This document shows positions 10,009-18,242 of a DNA stretch of 64,000 bases, piece after piece. The DNA comes from Thetidibacter halocola. Lineage in GTDB: Bacteria; Pseudomonadota; Alphaproteobacteria; Rhodobacterales; Rhodobacteraceae. Below the pieces are notes generated by a model. That model worked only from the letters and a program-made list of their open reading frames with translations, ran no database searches and had not been told where the DNA came from. The stretch lies in NCBI RefSeq assembly GCF_018224955.1, contig NZ_JAGTUU010000010.1:124001-188000 (forward strand). The letters run 5' to 3'. How positions within the stretch are numbered: position 1 is the stretch's first letter; each line of letters opens with the position of its first letter. Position numbers and translations under genes: made by a program.

Positions 10009-10440
10009 TCAGCAGCCGTCGCGACCCAGCACCAGCACCCAGATATCGCCCGGCGCGCGCACGAGGCCGTATTCCACGATTTCGGCATTCAGCAGGTTGC
10101 GCCGGTGCGGTTCGGACCGCGCCCAGGCGCCCAGCACCTCGGCCACGCTGCCCTGGCCCTGGGCGATGTTCTCGGCCACGGCGCACCAGCCATAGCCGGT
10201 GCGCGTCACCCGCGCGCCCACATCGCTGCCGTCGCTCCCCTCGTGCCCGAAGAAGCGCGACTCGGCCATGTCCATCGCATGGACCATCGCGGCCTCCTCC
10301 AGGCGGTCCGAGGGCGCGACCGGCCCCAGTCCCTGTTCTGCCCGCAAACCGTTCAGCAACTGGCGCGCCTGTTGCGCCGCCGCGCCTTGCGGCAGGACGG
10401 GCAGCACAAGCAGCATGAGAAGCGGCAGGATACGGGTCAA
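10009..10440 (-). CDS. Secreted CAP-domain (SCP/PR1-like) protein
   Basis: 143-residue exported protein with a signal peptide (MTRILPLLMLLVLPVLPQGAAAQ). The rest is a short CAP domain: AAMVHAMDMAESRFFGHEGSDG (conserved His residues), GYGWCAVAENIAQG and WARSEPHRRNLLNAEIVEYGL. Bacterial CAP proteins act in the periplasm or outside; the activity is generally unknown. The gene converges with guaD and directly follows the amidohydrolase at 10459. Confidence 0.88.
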   Translation of the reverse strand: MTRILPLLMLLVLPVLPQGAAAQQARQLLNGLRAEQGLGPVAPSDRLEEAAMVHAMDMAESRFFGHEGSDGSDVGARVTRTGYGWCAVAENIAQGQGSVAEVLGAWARSEPHRRNLLNAEIVEYGLVRAPGDIWVLVLGRDGC

Positions 10441-10458
10441 GGTCGGTGTCCCCCGGCG

Positions 10459-11805
10459 TCAAAAGCGTTCTGCAAGACGCCGGGCTAACCGATTCTGGTT
10501 AACGATAGCCTTCTCGAGATCGAAAGAGACAACCCGCCAATCCCGCACGATCTGCCGCCCCTCGACCAGAAGATGCCGCACCCGGGTTGGCCCGGCAAGC
10601 AGCATGGCGGCGGGATCCCAGCTGCCCGCGCTTTCGATGCCAGACACGTCCCACAGCGCCAGGTCGGCGCGCAGGCCCACGGCGACCTGCCCCAGGTCAT
10701 CGCGGCCCAGCACCTCAGCCCCTCCGCGGGTGGCAAGGCGCAGCGCCTCGCGCGCGCTCATAGCGTCGGCGCCCCGAGACACGCGCTGCAACAGCATCGC
10801 CTGGCGCGCCTCGGCCACCAGGTTGCCCGCGTCGTTGCTTGCAGAGCCGTCCACGCCCAGCCCCACCTTGACGCCCGCATCGCGCATCGCGCGCACTGGC
10901 GCGATGCCGCTGCCCAGCCGGCAATTGGAGCAGGGGCAATGGGCGACGCCAGTGCCCGACCGCGCGAACAGCCCGATCTCGGCCGTGTCGAGCTTGACGC
11001 AATGGGCATGCCAGACATCGGCGCCGGTCCAGCCCAGATCCTCGGCATACTGGCCCGGGCGGCACCCGAACTGCGCCAGGGAATAGGCGATGTCCTCGTC
11101 ATTCTCGGCCAGGTGGGTGTGCAGCATCACGCCCTTGTCGCGCGCCAGCAGCGCCGCGTCGCGCATGAGGTCCCGGCTGACGGAAAAGGGCGAACAGGGC
11201 GCGATGCCCACCCGCACCATGGCGCCGGGGCGCGGGTCGTGGAAGGCGTCGATCACGCGGATGCAGTCGTTCAGAATCGTCTCTTCGCGTTCCACCAGGC
11301 TGTCCGGCGGCAGGCCGCCCGCGCTTTCGCCGATGCTCATCGCGCCGCGGGTAGGGTGAAAGCGCAGGCCCACCTCGGCCGCGGCATGGATCGTGTCGTC
11401 GAGCCGCGCGCCATTGGGGTAGAGATAGAGATGGTCCGAAGACAGCGTGCAGCCCGACAGCGCCAGTTCGGCCAGGCCGATCCGGGCCGAAACCACCATT
11501 TCCTCGGGGCCGAAGCGTGCCCAGATCGGGTAAAGCGTCTTGAGCCAGCCGAACAGCAGCGCGTCCTGGCCGCCGGGCACCGCGCGGGTCAACGTCTGGT
11601 AGAGATGATGATGGGTGTTCACGAGGCCGGGTGTCACGACGCAGGTCGCGGCATCGACGATCTCGCCCGTGGTGGCCAGGCCCGGACCCATCGCCGCGAT
11701 TACCCCGTCGCGGATCAGGATGTCATGGCCGACCTGTTCGCTGCCCGCATCGTCCATCGTCAGGATGGTCCGGGCGTTGCGGATCAGGATCTCGGTTCGA
11801 TGCAT
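10459..11805 (-). CDS. 8-oxoguanine deaminase-like amidohydrolase
   Basis: 448-residue metal-dependent aminohydrolase of the TrzA/AtzA group. The metal motif VNTHHHLYQTLTRA (H65 and H67), the HTHLAEN segment, HAHCVKLD, and VGLGVDGSASND are present. The NTHHHLYQTLTR and SNCRLGSG blocks match enzymes annotated as 8-oxoguanine deaminase (8-oxoguanine to urate). Assignment of substrate within this family is risky from sequence alone. The nearby guanine deaminase supports a purine substrate. Confidence 0.82.
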   Translation of the reverse strand: MHRTEILIRNARTILTMDDAGSEQVGHDILIRDGVIAAMGPGLATTGEIVDAATCVVTPGLVNTHHHLYQTLTRAVPGGQDALLFGWLKTLYPIWARFGPEEMVVSARIGLAELALSGCTLSSDHLYLYPNGARLDDTIHAAAEVGLRFHPTRGAMSIGESAGGLPPDSLVEREETILNDCIRVIDAFHDPRPGAMVRVGIAPCSPFSVSRDLMRDAALLARDKGVMLHTHLAENDEDIAYSLAQFGCRPGQYAEDLGWTGADVWHAHCVKLDTAEIGLFARSGTGVAHCPCSNCRLGSGIAPVRAMRDAGVKVGLGVDGSASNDAGNLVAEARQAMLLQRVSRGADAMSAREALRLATRGGAEVLGRDDLGQVAVGLRADLALWDVSGIESAGSWDPAAMLLAGPTRVRHLLVEGRQIVRDWRVVSFDLEKAIVNQNRLARRLAERF

Positions 11806-11878
11806 CGGCCCCTCACATCGGCGCTTTTCTGTGCGAAATCGGGCGCCGGAAAAGGGAAAGTCGCGCCGCCGCCCGAGC

Positions 11879-12685
11879 CTAGCTGCCGGCGTTCAGCAGG
11901 TCCAGCGCGGCGGCGTGAATGGCGCGGTTGGCCGCGGCCAGCACCTGCCCGCCGTCGTGCACGGGCCGCCCCTGCCAGTCGGTGACGATCCCGCCCGCGG
12001 CCTCGATCACCGCGATGGGCGCCTGGATGTCATAGGCGTTCAGTCCCGCTTCGATCACCAGGTCGACCTGCCCCGCCGCGACCAGCGCATAGGCGTAGCA
12101 ATCCATCCCGTAGCGCGTCAGCATAGCGGCGGCAGAGACCCGGTCGAAACCGGCCTTTTCCGCGGGTGTACCGACCTCGGGAAAGGTGGTGAACAGGATG
12201 GCGTCGGACAGGCTGGTGGTGCCACGCACACCCAAGGCCCGCCGCCCCATCGGCCCCGACCATTCCGCAAGGCCGAGACCACCGGTGAACCGCTCGCCGG
12301 TATAGGGCTGGTCGATGACGCCCAGGATCGGCCCCTGCGCATCCGACACCGCGATCAGCACGCCCCAAGTGGGCGTTCCCGCCAGAAAGCCGCGCGTTCC
12401 GTCGATCGGGTCGAGCACCCAGGTCAGGCCCGAGCGCCCCTCGGTCACACCGAATTCCTCGCCGAGAATCGCATCGTCGGGCCGGCGCTGCGCCAGCACG
12501 GCACGCATCGCCTTTTCGGCGGCACGGTCGGCGACGGTGACCGGGTCGAACCCGTCGGTCTTCTTGTTGTCCGCGGTGAGTCCGACCATGCGGAAATGGG
12601 GAAGAATCGCCGAACTGGCCGCATCGGCCAACGCATCGGCGGTCGCGCGCAGATCCTGCGCCAAGTCGGGATCGGTTCGGGTCAT
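11879..12685 (-). CDS. hisN: Histidinol-phosphatase, inositol monophosphatase family
   Basis: 268-residue Mg2+-dependent phosphatase. The IMPase motifs are GEEFG (residues 75-79), WVLDPIDGTRGF (89-100; metal ligands D92 and D95) and the late YDIQAPIAVIEAAGG (metal ligand D). In alphaproteobacteria this subfamily often supplies histidinol-phosphatase in histidine synthesis. A 3'-nucleotidase or inositol phosphatase cannot be excluded. The tRNA-His gene is 6 kb away and unrelated. Confidence 0.85.
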   Translation of the reverse strand: MTRTDPDLAQDLRATADALADAASSAILPHFRMVGLTADNKKTDGFDPVTVADRAAEKAMRAVLAQRRPDDAILGEEFGVTEGRSGLTWVLDPIDGTRGFLAGTPTWGVLIAVSDAQGPILGVIDQPYTGERFTGGLGLAEWSGPMGRRALGVRGTTSLSDAILFTTFPEVGTPAEKAGFDRVSAAAMLTRYGMDCYAYALVAAGQVDLVIEAGLNAYDIQAPIAVIEAAGGIVTDWQGRPVHDGGQVLAAANRAIHAAALDLLNAGS

Positions 12686-12731
12686 CGCGTCTCCTGTGCT
12701 GGCACCGGGCTAGCGCAGGGACGCGCCCGGC

Positions 12732-13103
12732 TCAAGCCACGTCGGACAGGACGCGGGCCAGTTCGAACAGACGGCGGCGCTGATTTTCCGGGATCGCGTA
12801 GTAGGACCGGACAAGGTCCAGTGCTTCCTTGTCGCCCATGATGTCGGCAGGGACGTTCTCAGACTTGGTGGTTTCGGCGCTCTCTGCCTCGATACCCTCG
12901 AAGAAGAAGCTGACCGGCACCTCGAGAGAATCTGCGATGTCCCAGAGGCGCGAGGCACTGACACGGTTTGCGCCCGTCTCGTATTTCTGGATCTGCTGGA
13001 ACTTGATGCCGACCTTCTCAGCCAGCTGCTGCTGGGTCATGCCCACCAGCCAGCGGCGATGGCGGATACGCTTGCCCACATGGACGTCAACGGGATGTGC
13101 CAT
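12732..13103 (-). CDS. XRE-family transcriptional regulator (PraR/PhrR-like)
   Basis: 123-residue DNA-binding protein. The helix-turn-helix runs through VGKRIRHRRWLVGMTQQQLAEKVGIKFQQIQKYETGANRVSASRLWDIADSL (about residues 9-60), followed by VPVSFFFEG and an acidic linker, then a C-terminal helix (ENQRRRLFELARVLSD). The layout is that of small alphaproteobacterial XRE regulators such as PraR/PhrR of rhizobia. Targets are unknown. The gene is divergent from the oxidoreductase at 13390. Confidence 0.9.
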   Translation of the reverse strand: MAHPVDVHVGKRIRHRRWLVGMTQQQLAEKVGIKFQQIQKYETGANRVSASRLWDIADSLEVPVSFFFEGIEAESAETTKSENVPADIMGDKEALDLVRSYYAIPENQRRRLFELARVLSDVA

Positions 13104-13389
13104 TCTTGTTTCCTGTTCTCTGGCGCTCGCTGCTCTGGCGGTGTCGATGCGATCTGGGCCGCAGGCGCTTACTACGCATCTCTAACTAGCTTAGACCGGT
13201 TGATAAAATCAAGAAAAAGAAACCATTAACGCGGGCAAAGATAAGGACAATTCGCCCAAAAGTTGAGGGCAAAAATGCCTTTCGGGAAGAAATGTTCATG
13301 TTGCGGAAACGGTTTAGGGGCAGCCGGCAAGCGTTTGACAGTCTGTGCGTGATTTGAGCACAGTGCGCCCGAACCATCCGGAGGCAGAA
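13104..13389. promoter_or_regulatory. Divergent AT-rich intergenic region between the XRE regulator and the oxidoreductase
   Basis: 286 bases with no gene, clearly more AT-rich than the surroundings between 13190 and 13310. It contains a perfect short palindrome (TTGATAAAATCAA, 13200-13212) that could be an operator, and a consensus -35 hexamer TTGACA at 13335-13340 facing the oxidoreductase. A matching -10 box is poor (CACAGT at 13359-13364). Autoregulation by the XRE protein is plausible but unproven. Confidence 0.45.
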
Positions 13390-14352
13390 ATGCGCGCTCT
13401 TGTCCTGACCGACTTCCAGTCGCCGCCCACCCTGAGCGACTTGCCCGTGCCCGATCCCGGCGCAGGGGAGATTCGTCTGCGCATTGCCGCCTGCGGGTTG
13501 AACTTTGCCGATCTGCTGATGCTCAAGGGGCAGTACCAGGACACGCCAGAGCCGCCCTTCGTGCTGGGCATGGAGGTCGCGGGCACCGTCGATGCGGTCG
13601 GCGCGGGCGTCTCGGGCTTCGAACCGGGCCAGCGCGTCGCGGTGTTCGGCGGGCGTGGCGGGCTGGCGCAAAACGGCTGCTTTGCGGCCGATCGTGCGGT
13701 GGCCCTGCCCGATGGCATGGATTTCGTCACTGCCGCCGCTTTCCAGATCGCCTACGGCACCAGCCACGTGGCGCTGGACCACCGCGCACGCCTGCAACCG
13801 GGCGAGACGCTGCTGGTGCTGGGCGCAGCGGGCGGCGTCGGCCTGACCGCGGTCGAGATCGGCAAGCGGATGGGCGCGCGCGTCGTCGCCTGCGCCCGCG
13901 GCGCCGACAAGCTTGAGGCCGCGCGCGCCGCCGGCGCCGATCACCTGATCGACGCCGCCACACAGGACATCCGGACCGAGATGAAGACGCTGGGCGGCGC
14001 CGACGTCGTCTATGACCCTGTGGGCGGCGAGCAGTTCGAGGCGGCCTTCCGCTCCTGCCGCCCCGAGGGGCGCATCCTGACCATCGGCTTTGCCAGCGGC
14101 GCCGTGCCGCAAATCAAGGCCAACCACCTGCTGGTCAAGAACCTGTCGGTCCTGGGCCTCTACTGGGGCGGCTACCTGGCCTTCCGCCCCGAGGTGCTGA
14201 CAGGCTCGCTCCGGACGCTGCTCGACTGGCATGCCGAGGGCTTGCTCAAGCCCCATGTCAGCCACGTCCTGCCACTGGATCGTGCGACCGAGGGGATGGA
14301 ACTGATGCGCACGCGCAAGTCCACCGGCAAGGTCGTGATCACCATCGACTGA
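13390..14352 (+). CDS. NADPH:quinone oxidoreductase-like MDR-family protein
   Basis: 320-residue zinc-free medium-chain dehydrogenase/reductase. The GroES-like N-terminus (residues 1-120, LGMEVAGTVDAVGAG) is followed by a Rossmann fold with LVLGAAGGVGLTAVEIGKRMGA. The YDPVGGEQFEAAFR block fits the QOR group. I chose the ATG at 13390 because it has GGAGG 7 bases upstream. The likely reaction is NADPH-dependent reduction of a quinone or enone. Confidence 0.9.
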   Translation: MRALVLTDFQSPPTLSDLPVPDPGAGEIRLRIAACGLNFADLLMLKGQYQDTPEPPFVLGMEVAGTVDAVGAGVSGFEPGQRVAVFGGRGGLAQNGCFAADRAVALPDGMDFVTAAAFQIAYGTSHVALDHRARLQPGETLLVLGAAGGVGLTAVEIGKRMGARVVACARGADKLEAARAAGADHLIDAATQDIRTEMKTLGGADVVYDPVGGEQFEAAFRSCRPEGRILTIGFASGAVPQIKANHLLVKNLSVLGLYWGGYLAFRPEVLTGSLRTLLDWHAEGLLKPHVSHVLPLDRATEGMELMRTRKSTGKVVITID

Positions 14353-14376
14353 CGGGAGCGGGCTGGAGGGTGGGCC

Positions 14377-14398
14377 GCTGAGGCCGCAAGGCCTCAGC
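14377..14398. terminator. Stem-loop at the convergent end of two oxidoreductase genes
   Basis: GCTGAGGCC and GGCCTCAGC form a 9-bp perfect stem with a GCAA tetraloop, centred on the stop of the minus-strand Gfo gene. It could act on both strands, but neither side has a U-tract, so terminator activity is uncertain. Confidence 0.35.
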
Positions 14399-15383
14399 CG
14401 GGGCGGCCGGAGGCGCGCTCCCTGTCCCAGACCATGTCGATCATCGCCTGCGTGCCGCGGCTGAACTCCAGCGGGCATGGCCAATGCGTGCCGTCGAGGA
14501 CCGACGCGTTGAACGCCTCGACCTGCCGCACATAGTGATTGTCGGCCGGAAAGCGGAATTCCGTCACAGTCATGTCGGGCTTGTGCAGTTCGATCCGCGC
14601 CGGGCCGTAGACCTGCGGGTTGAACGGCGCCGTCAACCGCATCAGCCCGGCATTGCCGTGAAAGGTCATGTCTTGCCAGGGCGCCATCCGCATCGAGACG
14701 ACGCCGGTATAATGAAAGGTCGGGAACCGAGCGGTTATGTGGCTCCAGACATCCACACCGTTCTCGCGCCGGATCTCTGCCGAGAGGATCGCCTCGGGTT
14801 CCTCACCCGTCACGAAACGGGTCGCGCCGTAGATGTAGACGCCGATATCCGGGATCGCGCCGCCGCCGGTATCGGCCCGGTTGCGGATGTTCGCGGCATC
14901 CTTGCGATTGTCATAGGAAAACGCGCCCGACACGCGCACCAGCCGCCCGATCGCCCCTTCGGCCAGCAGCGCGTGGGCCTTGTGCCATTGCGGGTGATGC
15001 ACGATCATGTAGGCCTCCGAGGCAAGCAGCCCGGTCTCGTCGCGCTTTGCGATCACCGCGTCGAATTCCGTCGCCGCCATGGCCAGCGGCTTTTCCACCA
15101 GCACGTGCTTGCCCGAATCCAGCGCCCTCAGAGCCCAATCCACGTGCAGGTGGTTGGGCAGCGGAATGTAGACAGCGTCGATCTCGGGATCGGCCAGAAG
15201 CGCGTCATAGCCCGCGTGAATCCTCAGGCCGGGCGTCAGCGCGACAAAGGGTGCCGCGCGAGCAGCGTCCGAGGTCGCTAGCGCCGCAAGGCGCCCGCGC
15301 CGTGCCATGTGAATCGCGGGCCCCATGTGCTCGCGGGCGAATTTCGCGGCCCCCAGGATGCCCCAGCGAACGTGTTCGGCCAT
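14394..15383 (-). CDS. Gfo/Idh/MocA-family NAD(P)-dependent oxidoreductase
   Basis: 329 residues. The N-terminal Rossmann fold (WGILGAAKFAREHMGPAI) and the family motif VLVEKPLAMAATEFDAVI (catalytic EKP) are clear, as is YIPLPNHLHVDWALRAL. The C-terminal half is the alpha/beta substrate domain (SGAFSYDNRKDAANIRNRADTGGGAIPDIGVY). Members oxidise sugars, inositols or dihydrodiols; the substrate here is unknown. It is separated from rpoH by a strong terminator. Confidence 0.9.
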   Translation of the reverse strand: MAEHVRWGILGAAKFAREHMGPAIHMARRGRLAALATSDAARAAPFVALTPGLRIHAGYDALLADPEIDAVYIPLPNHLHVDWALRALDSGKHVLVEKPLAMAATEFDAVIAKRDETGLLASEAYMIVHHPQWHKAHALLAEGAIGRLVRVSGAFSYDNRKDAANIRNRADTGGGAIPDIGVYIYGATRFVTGEEPEAILSAEIRRENGVDVWSHITARFPTFHYTGVVSMRMAPWQDMTFHGNAGLMRLTAPFNPQVYGPARIELHKPDMTVTEFRFPADNHYVRQVEAFNASVLDGTHWPCPLEFSRGTQAMIDMVWDRERASGRPG

Positions 15384-15445
15384 GCTCCCCTCCCTCGCGA
15401 TAGCGCCACCATCCTAGCGCACGGGGACAAGGACGCAATCGTCCT

Positions 15446-15483
15446 CCACAAACGAAAGACGCCCGCCTTGCAGGGCGGGCGTC
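15446..15483 (-). terminator. Rho-independent terminator of rpoH
   Basis: On the minus strand a 10-bp perfect GC-rich stem (GACGCCCGCC / GGCGGGCGTC, 15483-15458) is followed by TTTCGTTTGT. It begins 21 bases after the rpoH stop codon. Confidence 0.85.
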
Positions 15484-15504
15484 CAGTCGTCGGATGAGAA
15501 GGGA

Positions 15505-16416
15505 TCAGGCGGGCGCGCCCACGCTCATCCCCTGTTCGCGGGCCAGGTCGCGCATGCGCTTCTGCAACTTCTCGAAGGCGCGCACCTCGATCTGGCGGAT
15601 GCGTTCCCGGCTGACATCGTATTGCGAGGACAGGTCCTCCAGCGTCACCGTTTCTTCCGACAGGCGGCGCTGGGTCAGGATGTCCTTCTCGCGGTCGTTC
15701 AGCACGTCCATCGCCTGCACCAGCAGGGCGCGCCGCGCCTGGAGTTCGTCCTTCTCGGCATAGGCCTCGGCCTGGTCGGCATCCTCATCCTCCAGCCAGT
15801 CCTGCCACTGCATCGACCCATCATCGTCGCTGCCCACCGTCGCATTCAGCGAGGCATCGCCCCCCGACAGGCGGCGGTTCATGCTGATGACCTCGTCCTC
15901 GGATACGCCCAGGTCGTGCGCGATCTTCTGCACGTGCTCGGGGCGCAGGTCGCCATCCTCGAGCGCGCCGATACGCGACTTTGCCTTGCGCAGGTTGAAG
16001 AACAGTTTCTTCTGCGCGCTGGTCGTGCCCAGCTTCACCAGGCTCCAGGACCGCAGGATGTATTCCTGGATCGAGGCGCGGATCCACCACATGGCGTAGG
16101 TCGCCAGGCGGAAGCCCTTTTCGGGATCGAAGCGCTTGACCGCCTGCATCAGGCCGACATTCGCCTCGGAAATCACCTCGGCCTGCGGCAGGCCGTAGCC
16201 GCGATAGCCCATGGCGATCTTGGCGGCGAGCCGCAGGTGCGACGTGACCATCTTGTGCGCCGCCTCGGTATCGCCATCCTCGACCCAGCGCTTGGCCAGC
16301 ATGTATTCCTCTTCCGGCTCCAGCAGCGGAAACTTGCGGATCTCGGACAGGTAGCGGCTGAGGCCGGCTTCCGGCGTGGGGGCCGGCAGATTGGCGTAAC
16401 GGCTCATGTTGCTCAT
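15505..16416 (-). CDS. rpoH: RNA polymerase heat-shock sigma factor RpoH (sigma-32)
   Basis: 303 residues. Region 2 is seen in EANVGLMQAVKRFDPEKGFRLATYAMWWIRA, and the RpoH box QKKLFFNLR follows at residues 135-143, which separates it from RpoD/RpoS. Region 4.2 ends the protein (LEDLSSQYDVSRERIRQIE). It directs transcription of chaperone and protease genes. The start at 16416 has AAGGAGGG 7 bases upstream and a more distal start lacks it. Many Rhodobacteraceae carry two rpoH genes; which paralogue this is cannot be told. Confidence 0.97.
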   Translation of the reverse strand: MSNMSRYANLPAPTPEAGLSRYLSEIRKFPLLEPEEEYMLAKRWVEDGDTEAAHKMVTSHLRLAAKIAMGYRGYGLPQAEVISEANVGLMQAVKRFDPEKGFRLATYAMWWIRASIQEYILRSWSLVKLGTTSAQKKLFFNLRKAKSRIGALEDGDLRPEHVQKIAHDLGVSEDEVISMNRRLSGGDASLNATVGSDDDGSMQWQDWLEDEDADQAEAYAEKDELQARRALLVQAMDVLNDREKDILTQRRLSEETVTLEDLSSQYDVSRERIRQIEVRAFEKLQKRMRDLAREQGMSVGAPA

Positions 16417-16460
16417 GGTGTCCCTCCTTGCAGGGCCCGATGTTACTCGGATTAACATCC

Positions 16461-16489
16461 AGATAGTCTCGATGTTAGCGCCTTTCAAG
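16461..16489 (-). promoter_or_regulatory. Candidate rpoH promoter
   Basis: On the minus strand, CTTGAAA (16489-16483) is followed by CTATCT (16466-16461) with a 16-base gap after TTGAAA, about 45 bases before the rpoH start codon. CTTGAAA resembles the -35 part of heat-shock promoters, so autoregulation is possible, but the -10 match is weak and a housekeeping promoter fits equally. Confidence 0.35.
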
Positions 16490-16610
16490 CGCGTTTAACG
16501 TCTAATTGTTAAAACGAGGTTAGCACTTCTTTCCGTCGCATGAAGATTTGTGACTGCGCGCTCACGCACAGGTGATCCGCATTTCACGGAACCTTGCGCA
16601 TGAGCGCAGG

Positions 16611-17636
16611 TCAGCCGCGCAGCGCGGCGATCAACTCGGCCATGTCCTGCGGCAGGGGCGACGCGAACAGCAGCGCCTCGCCCGTCACCGGGTGGTCGAA
16701 GCCCAGTTCCGCCGCGTGCAGCGCCTGCCGGTCGAAAGCCTGCGCCACCGCCAGCCCCTGCGTGCTCAGCGCTGAAGGCGCCAGTTTCCGCCGCCCGCCA
16801 TAGACCGGATCGCCGATCAGTGCGTGGCCCGCATGGGCCAGGTGCACCCGGATCTGGTGCGTGCGCCCGGTCTCCAGCCGGCATTCCAGCAGCGCGGCGC
16901 AGGGCGGGGTGCCGAAGCGCTCCAGCACCTTGGCGCGGGTGATCGCGTGCCGGCCGTGGCCGTCGAAATAGACCGCCTGCCGCTGCCGGTCGGTCTTGTG
17001 CCGGGCCAGGCCGCTGGTGATCACGATGCCGCCGCCGGGCTCGGCGCTGACGCCGCGGGTGCCCATCAGGCGCGGATCGCCCGGATCGGGCACGCCAAAG
17101 CAGACCGCAAGGTAGGCACGGCGGGCGGTGTGTTTCTCGAACTGGGCGGCAAGGCCGTGATGCGCGCGATCGGACTTGGCCACCACCAGCAGGCCCGAGG
17201 TGTCCTTGTCGATACGATGCACGATACCGGGACGTTTCTCGCCGCCGACCCCGGACAGGTTGCCGCCGAAATGGTGCAGCAGCGCGTTGACCAGCGTACC
17301 GTCCGGGCTGCCGGGAGCGGGATGCACCACCATGCCGGCGGGCTTGTCGATCACGATCAGGTCGTCATCCTCGAAGAGGATCGCCAGCGGGATATCCTGC
17401 GCGACGACGTCATAGTCCTCGGCCTCTGGCACGACGATGGCGATCTCGTCGCCCTCCGAGACCTTCGCCTTGGGGTCGGTCAGCGCCGCGCCGTCGCGGC
17501 TGACCGCGCCCTCGGCGATCAGCCGGGCAAGACGGGTGCGTGACAGCGCCGCCTCCTCTGGCACGTCGCGGGCCAAGGCCTTATCAAGGCGCGGCGGCGG
17601 ATTGGCCGCGATGATGACGTAAAGGATCTGGCTCAT
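16611..17636 (-). CDS. rluD: Ribosomal large-subunit pseudouridine synthase, RluA/RluD family
   Basis: 341 residues. An N-terminal S4 RNA-binding domain (about 15-75) precedes the catalytic domain with RPGIVHRIDKDTSGLLVVAK, in which D143 is the expected catalytic aspartate. Also seen are the opening VIDKPAGMVVHPAPG and the family block RTHQIRVHLAHAGHALIGDPVYG. RluD makes pseudouridines in 23S rRNA helix 69; RluC-like specificity cannot be excluded. The start codon overlaps the divergent gene's start. Confidence 0.9.
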   Translation of the reverse strand: MSQILYVIIAANPPPRLDKALARDVPEEAALSRTRLARLIAEGAVSRDGAALTDPKAKVSEGDEIAIVVPEAEDYDVVAQDIPLAILFEDDDLIVIDKPAGMVVHPAPGSPDGTLVNALLHHFGGNLSGVGGEKRPGIVHRIDKDTSGLLVVAKSDRAHHGLAAQFEKHTARRAYLAVCFGVPDPGDPRLMGTRGVSAEPGGGIVITSGLARHKTDRQRQAVYFDGHGRHAITRAKVLERFGTPPCAALLECRLETGRTHQIRVHLAHAGHALIGDPVYGGRRKLAPSALSTQGLAVAQAFDRQALHAAELGFDHPVTGEALLFASPLPQDMAELIAALRG

Positions 17637-17940
17637 GGCTTCTCCGGACCCCGACCATGTACCCCAGCCCCCCGGGCTGCGGCTGTTGCAGGTGCTGGTG
17701 ACGGTGCTGACCGCGGTGATGATTGCCGGGATCCTGGGCATCCTGGGCTTGATCTGGCATCGCTATAGCAACGCACAAGCCCCGCTGCCAGAGGTGATCG
17801 CCCTGCCCGACGGCACGCGGGCCATGGCCTATACCCAGGGCACTGACTGGTATGCCGTGGTGACGGCGGCGGATGAAATCCTGATCTTCGACCGGGCGAC
17901 AGGCAAGCTGCGCCGGACCATCGACCTGAAGGCCGAGTAA
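17635..17940 (+). CDS. Small single-pass membrane protein (DUF6476-like)
   Basis: 101 residues. One transmembrane helix (about residues 17-42, LLQVLVTVLTAVMIAGILGILGLIW) is followed by a periplasmic beta-rich region (YAVVTAADEILIFDRATGKLRRTIDL). Its ATG shares the four bases CATG with the divergent rluD start. The position next to rluD is common in Rhodobacteraceae. Function unknown. Confidence 0.85.
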   Translation: MASPDPDHVPQPPGLRLLQVLVTVLTAVMIAGILGILGLIWHRYSNAQAPLPEVIALPDGTRAMAYTQGTDWYAVVTAADEILIFDRATGKLRRTIDLKAE

Positions 17941-17948
17941 GGCGGGCC

Positions 17949-18161
17949 TCAGCGGCGCGGTTTTTGCGGCTTCTTCGGCTTGACCTGGCGGGCCGAGGCT
18001 GCGGCTGCGCGCAACTCGTCGGCGATCTCCTCGGCCTCCTCGGGCTCGAAATCCATTGGGATCTCAAGGCCATCGGCAAAGATGAACAGGCGCACCATGC
18101 CCTTGTCGGTCGGTCCGATCTGGAGGTTCGCCTCGAAGTCGCTTTCGTCGTTGATGCCCAT
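17949..18161 (-). CDS. Small acidic conserved protein (DUF6324-like)
   Basis: 70 residues with an N-terminal beta-rich part (DFEANLQIGPTDKGMVRLFIFADG) and an acidic helix (FEPEEAEEIADELRAAAASARQV) ending in a Lys/Pro tail. I chose the internal ATG at 18161, because the longer frame to 18674 overlaps the acetyltransferase on the other strand and lacks family-like sequence. Function unknown. Confidence 0.75.
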   Translation of the reverse strand: MGINDESDFEANLQIGPTDKGMVRLFIFADGLEIPMDFEPEEAEEIADELRAAAASARQVKPKKPQKPRR

Positions 18162-18242
18162 GGCCGCAGTCCCTGTGACGGTCTTCCCGCGCATACCGCC
18201 ACGCCGCTTGCAATGCAAGCGCGGGCGGGGTTTCCTGCCACC

